Source of the DNA: CAIZGX01 sp964385405
GTDB lineage: Bacteria; Bacteroidota; Bacteroidia; Flavobacteriales_D; Sanyastnellaceae
NCBI GenBank assembly: GCA_964385405.1
Contig: CAYLOT010000006.1
Location: 1-64,000 of the forward strand
Direction: 5' to 3'
Length of the DNA stretch: 64,000 nucleotides
Shown here: piece by piece, positions 26,401 to 34,373 of the stretch
Layout of the letters: every line of letters begins with the position of its first letter
Numbering within the stretch: the stretch's first letter is position 1
Position numbers and translations under genes: made by a program
The notes under the pieces: generated by a model
Told to the model about the DNA's origin: nothing
What the model saw: the letters and a program-made list of their open reading frames with translations, nothing else
The model's database searches: none

Positions 26401-26538
26401 AATGTCATTTGGGACGGCTTATCAGACGAAGGAGAGCCTCTTGAAATAGGCATTTACATTGTTACCTTTGAAGCATTCAATGAAGAGGGAATTCAAGTGA
26501 GACATAAAAGAGATTTTACTTTAGCTAGAAAATTATGA
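23470..26538 (+). CDS. Large exported protein with three lamin-tail domains
   Basis: A 1022-residue extracytoplasmic protein with a signal peptide ending near PLPAQ. Three lamin-tail (LTD) modules start at about residues 237 (VVFNELYVDPTPSN), 495 (LIITEILADPDP) and 746 (LVINEILFNPFMNG). Between them lie Ig-like segments of the form LDWNLNQANQLILQFNEII and GISDCSGNSSAIS. The C-terminus (from about 920) is a FlgD-like/gliding-type module, FSPDNDGFEDVI to the end, with IWDGLSDEGEPL and a basic tail RDFTLARKL. Such end modules are common on surface proteins of Bacteroidota, so export by T9SS is plausible. The stop is ATGA-coupled to a polysaccharide deacetylase gene. Function is unknown. Confidence 0.85.
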   Translation: MHFKKLLPVALALSSCTPLPAQVNENFSDGDFILNPNWNGSNGQFIVNATKELQLNNVVGGQSHVSTLTNDTSLDSKEWRISVKQTFAGSDNNHSRIYLVSSGSDLSFSNAVSGSNNTGYFLKLGEAGSTDAIKFFRDDGPLGIIELASGTPGLVASSFNINIQVFRDDVGNWNVNADASGGTNFNSEITVFDNTYAQTSFIGMSCIYTSSNATKFFFDNIYFGNPIPPEVINSPNLRSVVFNELYVDPTPSNGMSDSEYIELFNADVVAFELSGWKLVNSTTAKTLPSFLLNPNEYVIICDANNTSFFPNSIGVPSLTALTNSADSLTLLDFNNNVIDIVSYTNEWYNSSEKSDGGWSLEQINPHKICSGKLNWSASHDIIGGTPGLQNSIFDNSPDIQGPQLLDWNLNQANQLILQFNEIIDVGNSNDFACSNAQISTVQYQEGNTVVVITFISNLQAETTYTLSQTNIEDCEGNASSITFDIYIGKTPEFGDLIITEILADPDPVIQGIPSEFIEIFNKSSHTLELKGLTINSCVFGGNQLLLPNEYLVIGDLNESLSFLSVSNKLLVQSFPTLTNSGMLIKLSVNGTHLDSIHYNIDWFESSFKAYGGWSLELVNPNLPCSNARNWKPCENEMGNTPTEQNSVFSNSPDIDAPKLQYITAEDSAAVLHFNEPVTLNGDFFQFEYVIGNFEVENPSTQIILNTPELMQPEIFSYTIHGISDCSGNSSAISFEWGFPENASSENLVINEILFNPFMNGSDFVELQNTSSNSVCIRNLSVANGHLNTGSENETATLEGRIILPHEFIVFSEDGSDLESIYPCIQPKNIIRVNALPTFNNANGMCVIYSNQNEIIDEMNYTESMHFQLLNSFEGISLERLSIELPSSQKSNWHSASATCGYATPGIANSQIISIENLQGEFSLSTPIFSPDNDGFEDVIQYHYSNLPPGSIGNLTIYNERGIRVKRLIRNEYLGSEGNVIWDGLSDEGEPLEIGIYIVTFEAFNEEGIQVRHKRDFTLARKL

Positions 26539-27125
26539 GTCGATACTTTGCTCGCACCCCGCGCATTATTCAGCGACTCTTTCCGAAGGTTATTTGGCGT
26601 GTAGATAATTCGGAATCGATCTATCTCACCTTCGACGATGGACCCAATCCTGAAGTTACTTCTCAGCTTTTGGAATTACTTCGCGAATACAATGTGCGAG
26701 CGACATTTTTTCTTCTAGGAAAAAATGCAGAGAAATACCCCGAACTTGTAAAACGTATACAAGAAGAAAAACATTCGATTGGATTTCATTGCAACGAACA
26801 TTTGAATTCGAGAAAACTCAATCGCGTTTTGCTTCTAAAAAACTTCAAGCTGCCGAAGAATTTTCCTGCTACTGCACTTTTCAGGCCTCCGTATGGCAAA
26901 CTAAAATACTGTCAATACAATTTTCTAAAGAACAAATTTCCATTGGTTGGATGGACTCTTATGCCTGGGGACTTCGATAAAAAAACACCTTTTCAAAAAC
27001 AATTGGATCGGCTTAAAAAAGCATCTCCAGGAGATATTGTTGTTCTTCATGAATTACCAACTACGATAGAATTACTTCGCGCATATTTTCAACAAACAGA
27101 AATCAAATCGTTTGAGAAAATTTAG
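26535..27125 (+). CDS. Polysaccharide deacetylase (NodB-type)
   Basis: A 196-residue carbohydrate esterase 4-type protein that should remove N-acetyl groups from a glycan such as peptidoglycan or a surface polymer. Motif 1 is in YLTFDDGPNPE (catalytic base and metal Asp), motif 2 is GFHCNEH (metal-binding His pair in H-x3-H form), and motif 3 is FRPPYGKL. Motifs 4-5 are seen as GWTLMPGDFDKK and IVVLHE. No signal peptide is evident, so it may act in the cytoplasm or be exported atypically. It overlaps the lamin-tail gene by four bases. Confidence 0.87.
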   Translation: MSRYFARTPRIIQRLFPKVIWRVDNSESIYLTFDDGPNPEVTSQLLELLREYNVRATFFLLGKNAEKYPELVKRIQEEKHSIGFHCNEHLNSRKLNRVLLLKNFKLPKNFPATALFRPPYGKLKYCQYNFLKNKFPLVGWTLMPGDFDKKTPFQKQLDRLKKASPGDIVVLHELPTTIELLRAYFQQTEIKSFEKI

Positions 27126-27153
27126 CCCTGTTTCATTTTAGGAAAGTATTTCT

Positions 27154-27161
27154 TATTATTG
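27154..27161 (+). promoter_or_regulatory. Weak -7 box for the TonB-dependent receptor
   Basis: TATTATTG differs from TAnnTTTG at one core base and ends four bases before the ATG at 27166. Confidence 0.3.
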
Positions 27162-27165
27162 CTTT

Positions 27166-29601
27166 ATGAACCTTAAGCAAAACCTCCTAACCCTTGTGGG
27201 GTTATTGTTGTGCCTTACATCTTGGGCGCAGCCTGGCCCAAGTGCCATCTCAGGTAAAATTATAGATTCAAAAACAAGGAACCCTATTGGAGGGGTATTA
27301 GTATACTTCGAAAACACATCCCACGGCGCGACTTCAAATCCTGAAGGTAACTTTCAATTTGAAGCTCCTTATGGAAATTACACCTTAGTAGCAGCATTTC
27401 TGACATACAACACGTTTCGAAAAGAAATTAATCTAAAAAATGATTTAGAAGTTAATATCGAAATGGTTTCGAACGATACTCAAATGAACTTGGTAGTTGT
27501 TTCTGCAGGCCGCTATGAGCAAAACATTGGCGAGGTAACCGTGAGTATGGAGGTTATTCAACCCAAGCTAATTGAAGATAAAAACGCTGTAAACATTGAC
27601 GAGATTTTGCAACAAACTCCTGGTGTTGCTATTGTAGACGATGAACCGCAGATTCGCAGCGGAAGTGGTTACAGCTTTGGAGCAGGCAGTCGTGTTCAAG
27701 TGTTGGTAGACAACATTCCCATTCTCAGTGGTGACGCTGGAAAACCAAGCTGGGGTTTCCTTCCTACTGAAAATGTATCACAAGTTGAAATTATCAAAGG
27801 TGCAAGCAGTGTCCTCTATGGTAGTTCGGCATTGAGTGGCGTAATAAATTTCAGAACAGCCTATCCTACATTAAAGCCAAAAACAAAAATTTCGGTTTAT
27901 CACGGTTTTTACTCAAAGCCACAAAGTGACTCAGCTGTTTATTGGAGCAGACAGGGAATGAAAAGCGGTATTAATTTTCTTCATTCCGAAAAATTCGGAA
28001 AGCTCGATTTCGTATTTGCTTCAAGCATGCAATATGACGACGGACATTTAGGTCCCATCAAAGACACTGCCGACGGAAGTTTTACAAATGGAAATTACAA
28101 CCCTCTAAATGTCGATCGATACAATGCCGGAAATCGCGCTCGTTTGAACCTCAATCTTCGCTATCGATTAACAGATAGGCTATACATCGGACTTGCTGGA
28201 ATTTACTCGACAAGCAATTCATTAGCCACCTTAATTTGGGGTAACAACACAACTGGTTTATATAGCGCCTATGCCGGCAGTGCAACACGAACGATTCAGC
28301 AATTGTATACCGTTGATCCGTCTATTCAATACACGAGTAAAAAAGGAGCCGTTCATTCTTTGAAAACAAGATGGCAGTCCTTAGACAATAACAACGACAA
28401 CAATCAAGGAAATTTTTCTGATGTGTTTTATAGTGAGTATCAGGTTCAAAAAAATTGGGAGTTGAGTAAAATTAAGAATCTCACTACAACCGCAGGCCTT
28501 GTGAATACACAGACCGATGCTCGCGGTGAGTTATTTGTTGGTGGAAATCCAAATGGACATAATGAAGCGAGAAATACCGCCGCCTATTTACAAATCGATA
28601 AAAAAATAGGTGATAGACTTAACCTCTCCGGAGGTGTTCGCTATGAGCAATTCGTGTTAAATGAAGAGAAAAACGGAAAGCCTGTCTTTCGCGCAGGGGC
28701 GAATTACAAATTCGGACAAGCCTCTTATTTGCGCGCTTCTTATGGACAAGGTTACCGATTCCCGAGTATAGCTGAAAAATTTATTGTAACCGGACTTGGT
28801 GCAATTCAAGTATTTGCTAATCCAGATTTGAAACCCGAGACTTCATACAACGCGGAAATCGGAGTCAAGCAAGGATTCAAAATTGGAGAATTCAAAGGGT
28901 TCGTTGACCTGGCTCTTTTCCAACAAGAATTCAGAAATTTCATTGAATTTACCTTCGGACAATGGTCTCCTGTGCCATTATCTGATTTAACTGCATTAAC
29001 CAATACCATAGGCTTCAAAAGTTTGAACACTGGGGGTGCGAAAGTACAAGGCGCAGAAGTTAGTATTCTCGGCACAGGTACTATTCGTAAGGTTCGCTTT
29101 GATGTATTAGCCGGCTACACCTACACGAAGCCAGTGAGCACTACTCCGGACTATGTATACGCCCAAACCATTCAAACTCCTGGAACTATAGTTATTGGTG
29201 AGTTCGCTCAAGCATCGTATCAAACCACAGGTGAAAATATTTCGAATAATATTTTAAAGTATCGGATGCAGCATCTGATTCGTGTAGATATGGGTGCAAC
29301 AAAAGGGAATTTCAATTGTGGAATCAGTTTTAGAGCTAACTCTCACATGCAAAACATTGATAGAGCTTTTTCTCAATTAGAAAGCTATTTCCCCACTGAA
29401 TTCAACCCAGGAATTAATTCATGGAGAGCCAGTCACACTAAAGGAGATTTTGTTTTCGACGCACGCCTTGGCTATACTTTCTCGGAAAAACATAGAATCG
29501 CATTTATCGTTAACAACATTCTCAACCGAGAATACGCCATTCGTCCGCTTGCTATTGAAGAGCCCCGTCTAAGCATGATACAATACACCTTAAGTTTGTA
29601 G
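27166..29601 (+). CDS. TonB-dependent outer-membrane receptor
   Basis: An 811-residue active-uptake receptor. A signal peptide ends near TSWAQ. A carboxypeptidase-like regulatory domain follows (ISGKIIDSKTRNPIGGVLV, about 28-108). The plug (about 118-225) contains IDEILQQTPGVAIVDDEP and VEIIKGASSVLYGSSALSG. The 22-strand barrel occupies the rest, with GYRFPSIAEKF, KPETSYNAEIG and a terminal strand ending in RLSMIQYTLSL. The layout is typical for siderophore, vitamin or metal receptors, and no SusD partner follows, so a polysaccharide system is unlikely. The ligand cannot be read from sequence. Confidence 0.92.
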   Translation: MNLKQNLLTLVGLLLCLTSWAQPGPSAISGKIIDSKTRNPIGGVLVYFENTSHGATSNPEGNFQFEAPYGNYTLVAAFLTYNTFRKEINLKNDLEVNIEMVSNDTQMNLVVVSAGRYEQNIGEVTVSMEVIQPKLIEDKNAVNIDEILQQTPGVAIVDDEPQIRSGSGYSFGAGSRVQVLVDNIPILSGDAGKPSWGFLPTENVSQVEIIKGASSVLYGSSALSGVINFRTAYPTLKPKTKISVYHGFYSKPQSDSAVYWSRQGMKSGINFLHSEKFGKLDFVFASSMQYDDGHLGPIKDTADGSFTNGNYNPLNVDRYNAGNRARLNLNLRYRLTDRLYIGLAGIYSTSNSLATLIWGNNTTGLYSAYAGSATRTIQQLYTVDPSIQYTSKKGAVHSLKTRWQSLDNNNDNNQGNFSDVFYSEYQVQKNWELSKIKNLTTTAGLVNTQTDARGELFVGGNPNGHNEARNTAAYLQIDKKIGDRLNLSGGVRYEQFVLNEEKNGKPVFRAGANYKFGQASYLRASYGQGYRFPSIAEKFIVTGLGAIQVFANPDLKPETSYNAEIGVKQGFKIGEFKGFVDLALFQQEFRNFIEFTFGQWSPVPLSDLTALTNTIGFKSLNTGGAKVQGAEVSILGTGTIRKVRFDVLAGYTYTKPVSTTPDYVYAQTIQTPGTIVIGEFAQASYQTTGENISNNILKYRMQHLIRVDMGATKGNFNCGISFRANSHMQNIDRAFSQLESYFPTEFNPGINSWRASHTKGDFVFDARLGYTFSEKHRIAFIVNNILNREYAIRPLAIEEPRLSMIQYTLSL

Positions 29602-29602
29602 C

Positions 29603-30313
29603 ATGAAAGGACTCGGAATTATTCCCGCTCGATTCGGAAGCACGCGCTTCCCAGGAAAGCCTTTGGTTGAAATCAATGGGAAATCGATGATCCGAAGAGT
29701 CATTGACCAAGCAAAAAAATGTAAGTCGTTGCAAGAGGTTTGGGTGGCCACAGATGACGAGCGCATATTCAAGCATGTGGAAGAATACGGTTGTAAAGCA
29801 TTTTACACTTCGGAAAATTGCAACAGTGGAACGGAGCGTATTTGTGAACTACTGCCCCATATTGAAGAGCGTTTCGATTTTGTTTTGAATATCCAAGGAG
29901 ATGAGCCTTTTGTTCATGTTGAATCATTGGAAGAACTCGCGAATGCCCTTATTGCTTCTAAATCGGATATTGCCACGTTGGCGGTGCAAATAGAAAATAG
30001 TAATGAAGTCCATGACTCGAACCGCGTAAAGGTCGTTTTCAGCACTTCGGGAAGAGCCTTGTACTTCTCTCGATCCACTATTCCGTTTGCGCGCAACGGA
30101 GAGCCTGATTATTTCAAGCACCTTGGCGTTTATGCTTACACGACGAATGCCCTTCAACAAATAAAAAAACTAAGGGCTTCAACATTGGAACTTACCGAAT
30201 CGCTCGAGCAACTTCGTTGGTTGGAACACGACCTAACTATTTCGGTAGTAGTCACTTCACACGATTCAACAGGAATCGACACTCCAGAAGATTTAATGAA
30301 ATATCAAGCCTAA
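29603..30313 (+). CDS. kdsB: 3-deoxy-manno-octulosonate cytidylyltransferase
   Basis: A 236-residue enzyme that activates Kdo to CMP-Kdo for lipopolysaccharide core assembly. It begins with GIIPARFGSTRFPGKPL, the nucleotide-binding loop. It carries EVWVATDDERI, FVLNIQGDEPF with the metal-binding Asp, ALYFSRSTIPFAR, HLGVYAYT and SLEQLRWLE. The ATG lies one base after the TonB receptor stop, so it is likely read from the same transcript. Its presence shows Kdo-containing LPS. Confidence 0.95.
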   Translation: MKGLGIIPARFGSTRFPGKPLVEINGKSMIRRVIDQAKKCKSLQEVWVATDDERIFKHVEEYGCKAFYTSENCNSGTERICELLPHIEERFDFVLNIQGDEPFVHVESLEELANALIASKSDIATLAVQIENSNEVHDSNRVKVVFSTSGRALYFSRSTIPFARNGEPDYFKHLGVYAYTTNALQQIKKLRASTLELTESLEQLRWLEHDLTISVVVTSHDSTGIDTPEDLMKYQA

Positions 30314-30337
30314 GCTTGTAAGACCAATAAAATTCCG

Positions 30338-30345
30338 TATTTTCG
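30338..30345 (+). promoter_or_regulatory. -7 box before the HU-like/SPOR gene
   Basis: TATTTTCG, one base off consensus, ends four bases before the ATG at 30350. A TTG at 30316-30318 sits 19 bases upstream, a suitable -33 element. Confidence 0.5.
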
Positions 30346-30349
30346 CAGT

Positions 30350-31336
30350 ATGCAGTTCGAAAACCTAATCAAAGATTTATTGTACTCTAACGATTGCGTT
30401 ATACTCCCCGGTCTGGGCGGATTCATAGCAAAATACAAAGGGGCATCTTTGAATACGAACTTACACACAATTTACCCTCCTCAAAAAACAATTGGATTTA
30501 ATCCGCAAATCAAAGCGAACGACGGCTTGTTGGTTTCTGCCCTTTGCGCATTGAACAACTGTTCTTATTCTGAAGGAAAAGCGGAACTAGACGCTTGGGT
30601 AAAGGAACAATCGAACACGTTGCTACGTGGTGAAAAACTTTCATGGAAAGGAATAGGAATCTTGTTTCAAGATCGTCTTGGAAAAATCCAATTCATTCCA
30701 GACAGTAAAGGAAATTTTTCAATTGAAGCGCTCGGCTTGGATAAGATTATTCTTGTTCCGGTTGAAAGAGAGATTCAAGCACCTGTTGAGGCTGAAATTT
30801 CAGTTCTAGAAAAACGCGCAGCTCAAGGATCCAAGTGGATTTGGAAAGCAGCAGCTGTATTAGCACTTCCAATTCTCGGTGTTGGAATTTTTGCATTATC
30901 TCACAAAATTGAATCTACAGATTGGCAGTACGCTTCTTACAAATTACTAGGCACGAAAAGTAGAGTTGCTTCTTATTCCCCGAACGAAACGCGTTCAATT
31001 CCAACATATACGGTGAAAGAAGAAGAAGATTTTATTCCAACACAAAATGAAAACGTCTCTGCACAAGAGACTTCGGAGCCGGTTAAAGAAATTGTAGCTC
31101 CGGTTGTTGAGAAGAAAAAATACGAGATTATCGTAGGTGCCTTCGCAGTATCTGACAACGCAAAACGTCTTGTGCATCAATTAAAATTAAAGGGATTCAA
31201 CGCGTCTCTTTCTTCCAAAAAAGGAAATCTCCAATTGGTTTCTTGTGGAAGTGTCGACAATTATGAGGCTGCTTTAGAGCAACTCGACAAAGCAAAAACC
31301 GAGATTAGTTCTTCTTCTTGGTTAAAAGAAAATTAA
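30350..31336 (+). CDS. HU-like (CCDC81-type) membrane protein with SPOR domain
   Basis: A 328-residue single-pass protein. The N-terminal about 130 residues resemble the HU/CCDC81 pair found in Bacteroidota: LIKDLLYSNDCVILPGLGG, then GFNPQIKANDGLLVSALCALNN and LSWKGIGILFQDRLGKIQF. One membrane helix lies at about 165-185 (WKAAAVLALPILGVGIFAL). The C-terminus (about 255-325) is a SPOR domain (YEIIVGAFAVSDNAKRLV), which binds denuded peptidoglycan at division sites. The topology suggests a cytoplasmic HU-like part linked to a periplasmic SPOR part, possibly tying the division site to the nucleoid or cytoskeleton. That role is inferred. Confidence 0.83.
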   Translation: MQFENLIKDLLYSNDCVILPGLGGFIAKYKGASLNTNLHTIYPPQKTIGFNPQIKANDGLLVSALCALNNCSYSEGKAELDAWVKEQSNTLLRGEKLSWKGIGILFQDRLGKIQFIPDSKGNFSIEALGLDKIILVPVEREIQAPVEAEISVLEKRAAQGSKWIWKAAAVLALPILGVGIFALSHKIESTDWQYASYKLLGTKSRVASYSPNETRSIPTYTVKEEEDFIPTQNENVSAQETSEPVKEIVAPVVEKKKYEIIVGAFAVSDNAKRLVHQLKLKGFNASLSSKKGNLQLVSCGSVDNYEAALEQLDKAKTEISSSSWLKEN

Positions 31337-31393
31337 CACTTCTTTTAGATTCATTTCATGTGTAATGTAGTTTTTTTGGGATTCCAATAATTT

Positions 31394-31756
31394 ATGACTA
31401 TGCGCATAGGTGAACGTATAAAAAACAGGGCAAAAGATTTACGTCTTGGACCAACTGAATTGGCTAAGATTATTAATACTTCAAAACAGAATGTTTATGG
31501 CATTTACAGAAGAGATTCTGTAGATTCGAAGTTATTGTTCGACTTGTCGAAAGCTTTAGACACAGACTTTTTCTCGTTGTACTCGAAAATTCTATCAAGC
31601 GGGTCTTCACTTGAAGAAGCGAATGAACTAAGAGCGGAAAGCCTTGAAAACGACATTGTGGCTGTCAAAAAGGAATTAACAGACCTGCGCGAGAAATATG
31701 CCCTTCTTCGCGCACTATTCGAAGCGAAAACTGGAGAGAAAATTCCTGGATTCTGA
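31394..31756 (+). CDS. Small HTH (XRE-like) regulator with coiled-coil tail
   Basis: A 120-residue protein. Residues 1-65 form an XRE-like helix-turn-helix (LGPTELAKIINTSKQNVYG, then SKLLFDLSKALDTDFFSLYS). Residues 72-112 form a coiled coil (AESLENDIVAVKKELTDLREKY) that probably mediates dimerisation. A second ATG two codons later is an equally good start. It sits between the SPOR protein and a HAD phosphatase gene with separate promoter boxes on both sides. Target genes are unknown. Confidence 0.75.
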   Translation: MTMRIGERIKNRAKDLRLGPTELAKIINTSKQNVYGIYRRDSVDSKLLFDLSKALDTDFFSLYSKILSSGSSLEEANELRAESLENDIVAVKKELTDLREKYALLRALFEAKTGEKIPGF

Positions 31757-31764
31757 TCTTGACT

Positions 31765-31772
31765 TACCTTTG
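31765..31772 (+). promoter_or_regulatory. -7 box for the HAD phosphatase gene
   Basis: TACCTTTG, a full consensus match, ends five bases before the ATG at 31778. Confidence 0.6.
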
Positions 31773-31777
31773 GCTTC

Positions 31778-32398
31778 ATGAATTATGAAGCGGTAATATT
31801 TGACTTTGGTGGTGTCTTTTTTGAAATAGACTACAATGCTCCTGTCAGAGCTTTTGAGGCACTCGGAATGGATTCGTTTGCCGAGGCTTATTCACAAGCC
31901 CAACAAAACGAAATATTTGACTTGCTCGAAACAGGTAAAATTCCAGGAGAGCAATTTTATTGGTGGATTGCGACCTATTTACCCAACGCTACTCGTCAAG
32001 AACTTGTAGACGCCTGGAACAGCATACTCCTTTACCTCCATCCTGAACGTGTTGATCATGTTTTTACCCTGAAGGAAAAAGGGATCCGAACCTTTTTGTT
32101 CAGTAACACGAATTCAATTCATGTTGAAGTATTTGAACGTATGGTTGATGAATCTTATGGTCTAGAGAAATTCAAATCGGCTTTTGAATTCGTTCATTAC
32201 AGCAATGTGCTAGGTATGCGAAAGCCAGACCCCGAATCATTTTTAGAAATTTGTCGCTTACATGGCTTAACACCCGAAAAGACAATCTTCATAGACGATT
32301 CCATTCAACACGTCCAAGGTTCCATTAAAGCAGGATTGAAAGGTTTACATCTTCTTCCTCACCAAACTCCGGCTGAGTTAATTGACCCGTTAATTTAA
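31778..32398 (+). CDS. HAD family phosphatase, YihX-like
   Basis: A 206-residue HAD-IA hydrolase. Motif I is IFDFGGVFF with nucleophile Asp9; the DxG pattern instead of DxD is normal for the YihX (alpha-glucose-1-phosphatase) branch. Motif II is LFSNTNSIH, motif III is LGMRKPDPESF with the Lys, and motif IV is IFIDDSIQHVQGS. A helical cap lies at about 16-85. All catalytic residues are present. It should remove phosphate from a small sugar or nucleotide phosphate; the substrate is not determined. Its 3' end overlaps the convergent lipoprotein gene by nine bases. Confidence 0.88.
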   Translation: MNYEAVIFDFGGVFFEIDYNAPVRAFEALGMDSFAEAYSQAQQNEIFDLLETGKIPGEQFYWWIATYLPNATRQELVDAWNSILLYLHPERVDHVFTLKEKGIRTFLFSNTNSIHVEVFERMVDESYGLEKFKSAFEFVHYSNVLGMRKPDPESFLEICRLHGLTPEKTIFIDDSIQHVQGSIKAGLKGLHLLPHQTPAELIDPLI

Positions 32399-32872
32399 TT
32401 TGAAGGCCTTTTTGCTTATTGGTTTCGTGAATGAAAGTGGTACCATTTTCTTCACGCCTAATCCCTTTGCCTGAACATATCCCGATGCTTGAAGCTCTAT
32501 TTCGTCTTTGAACATAAGGCTCAGAGCATTGCCCAAGAACCCTTCCACATCTGTTATGTTTGTGAATACTTTCACATCATAAATCTTGGCGGATTTCGGT
32601 GAAAGAACTACCGGTTCCGCTAAGGTTAGCGTCCCTGCAACATTACCATCAATGCGCAATTCCAAATCAGATTCGTACAAGGTAATTTTATACGGATTCG
32701 GATTCTCAAGCCCTATGCGCAATACCGCGCTTACCTTGCTATTCGTGAACTCTGAAAGATCAAACTCCTCTACGCGTTTAACTTTTACATCCTTGTATAT
32801 CTCACAAGAAGTAAGTCCAACTATTAAAAATAGAAGACATGCCAACTGAATTGAAATAACCTTTGCTTTCAT
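32390..32872 (-). CDS. LEA type 2-like lipoprotein
   Basis: A 160-residue protein with a lipoprotein signal peptide (CLLFLIVGLTSC, Cys23). It then forms one LEA14/WHy-type beta-sandwich, with LRIGLENPNPYKITLYES, the conserved NPNPY core, DLELRIDGNVAGTLTLAEP and a hydrophobic pattern to the end. The mature protein would be anchored in the outer or inner membrane. LEA type 2 domains are structural and not catalytic; the role is unknown. It lies downstream of the M20 dipeptidase on the same strand with a 37-base gap. Confidence 0.78.
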   Translation of the reverse strand: MKAKVISIQLACLLFLIVGLTSCEIYKDVKVKRVEEFDLSEFTNSKVSAVLRIGLENPNPYKITLYESDLELRIDGNVAGTLTLAEPVVLSPKSAKIYDVKVFTNITDVEGFLGNALSLMFKDEIELQASGYVQAKGLGVKKMVPLSFTKPISKKAFKLN

Positions 32873-32909
32873 AACACTCTCACTTATCTATTTCAACGCT
32901 GAACGGAAA

Positions 32910-34289
32910 TTACTTCGAGAAATTTTCGAAGAAATACGGTATTGTCTCAATTCCCTTGTAATAGTTGAACAATCCGTAATGTTCATTCGGAGAATGCAGT
33001 GCGTCTGTATCCAATCCGAATCCCATTAATACAGACTTCAAGTTCAATTCAGATTCGAACATTGCAACAATTGGAATAGACCCTCCACCTCTTGTTGGAA
33101 TTGGCTTCTTACCGTACGTTTTCTCCATGGCATCGGAAGCGGCGATATACGCTTTGCTGCCTGTTGGCGTAACAACTGGCTCACCACCGTGGTGTGGACG
33201 CACCTCAACTCGAACACCGGCAGGTGCAATTGATTTGAAGTGATTCGCAAACATTTCAGTAATCTGATCAGTGGTTTGATGGGGTACCAAACGCATTGAA
33301 ATTTTCGCAAATGCCTTCGATGGAAGTACCGTCTTCGAACCTTCACCAATATATCCACCCCATATACCATTGCAATCTAATGTTGGTCGAATTCCAGTGC
33401 GTTCGATAGTGGTATATCCTTTTTCGCCGTATACCGCATCGATATCTAAATCTTTTTTGTATGCCTCTTCATCAAATGGAGCTGCATTCAATGCCACGCG
33501 CTCGTCTGCCGTTAGTTCTTGAACACTATCATAAAACCCGGGTATGGTAACGTGATTATTTTCGTCGTGAAGCGAAGCAATCATCTTAGCCAAAACGTTA
33601 ATCGGATTGGCTACTCCACCGCCGTATACACCGCTGTGTAAGTCACGGTTCGCACCTGTAACCTCTACCTCAACATAACTCAACCCTCTTAGACCACAGT
33701 CAATACTTGGAATATCATTTGCCAAAACACTCGTGTCGGAAATCAGTACAACATCTGCCTTCAATCTATCTTTGTTGGCTATGCAGAATGGGCCAAGGTT
33801 AGTTGAACCCGCTTCCTCTTCTCCTTCAATCATAAATTTCACATTGCAAGGAAGAGAGTTGGTTTTCCACATGGCCTCAAACGCCTTCACATGCATGAAC
33901 ATTTGTCCTTTGTCATCGCAAGCCCCACGCGCGAAGATTGCACCATCCGGATGAATTTCAGTTTTCTTAACTGTTGGTTCGAACGGAGGCGTATGCCACA
34001 ACTCAATGGGATCCGCGGGCTGAACATCGTAATGTCCGTATACCAATACCGTTGGTTTGCTTGGATCAATTAATTTTTCTCCATAAACAATTGGGTGTCC
34101 TTCCGTAACACACACTTCGACATTGTCTGCTCCTGCGTCGCGAAGATGCTTCGCTACCAAATCTGCGCATTTAGCCACTTCCTCTTTGTAGGCCATGTCG
34201 GCACTTATGCTAGGAATACGTAGTAGTTCGAACAACTCGTTTAAAAAACGATCTTTATTTTCGTTGATAAAATCTTGTGCTGCTTTCAT
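32910..34289 (-). CDS. M20 family dipeptidase
   Basis: A 459-residue cytoplasmic metallopeptidase of the ArgE/DapE/CNDP group. Zinc ligands and catalysts are in VYGHYDVQPAD (His), RGACDDKGQM (bridging Asp), EGEEEAGS (catalytic and metal Glu) and LHSPNEHYG (His). The dimerisation lid lies at about 200-360 with HSGVYGG. The frame stays open to 34433 and reads like a hydrophobic leader, but family members start at MKAAQDFINENKDRF, and the longer form would overlap the divergent proline dehydrogenase gene and its promoter. I therefore use the ATG at 34289. Confidence 0.9.
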   Translation of the reverse strand: MKAAQDFINENKDRFLNELFELLRIPSISADMAYKEEVAKCADLVAKHLRDAGADNVEVCVTEGHPIVYGEKLIDPSKPTVLVYGHYDVQPADPIELWHTPPFEPTVKKTEIHPDGAIFARGACDDKGQMFMHVKAFEAMWKTNSLPCNVKFMIEGEEEAGSTNLGPFCIANKDRLKADVVLISDTSVLANDIPSIDCGLRGLSYVEVEVTGANRDLHSGVYGGGVANPINVLAKMIASLHDENNHVTIPGFYDSVQELTADERVALNAAPFDEEAYKKDLDIDAVYGEKGYTTIERTGIRPTLDCNGIWGGYIGEGSKTVLPSKAFAKISMRLVPHQTTDQITEMFANHFKSIAPAGVRVEVRPHHGGEPVVTPTGSKAYIAASDAMEKTYGKKPIPTRGGGSIPIVAMFESELNLKSVLMGFGLDTDALHSPNEHYGLFNYYKGIETIPYFFENFSK

Positions 34290-34360
34290 GACATTTAAAT
34301 TGTGGGCGAAAGATACGATGGAACAGAATAAAATCAGAACGAAAAACCAACGAAGACAGA

Positions 34361-34368
34361 TATCTTTG
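34361..34368 (+). promoter_or_regulatory. -7 box for proline dehydrogenase
   Basis: TATCTTTG, a full consensus match, ends five bases before the ATG at 34374. Confidence 0.6.
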
Positions 34369-34373
34369 CAGCC

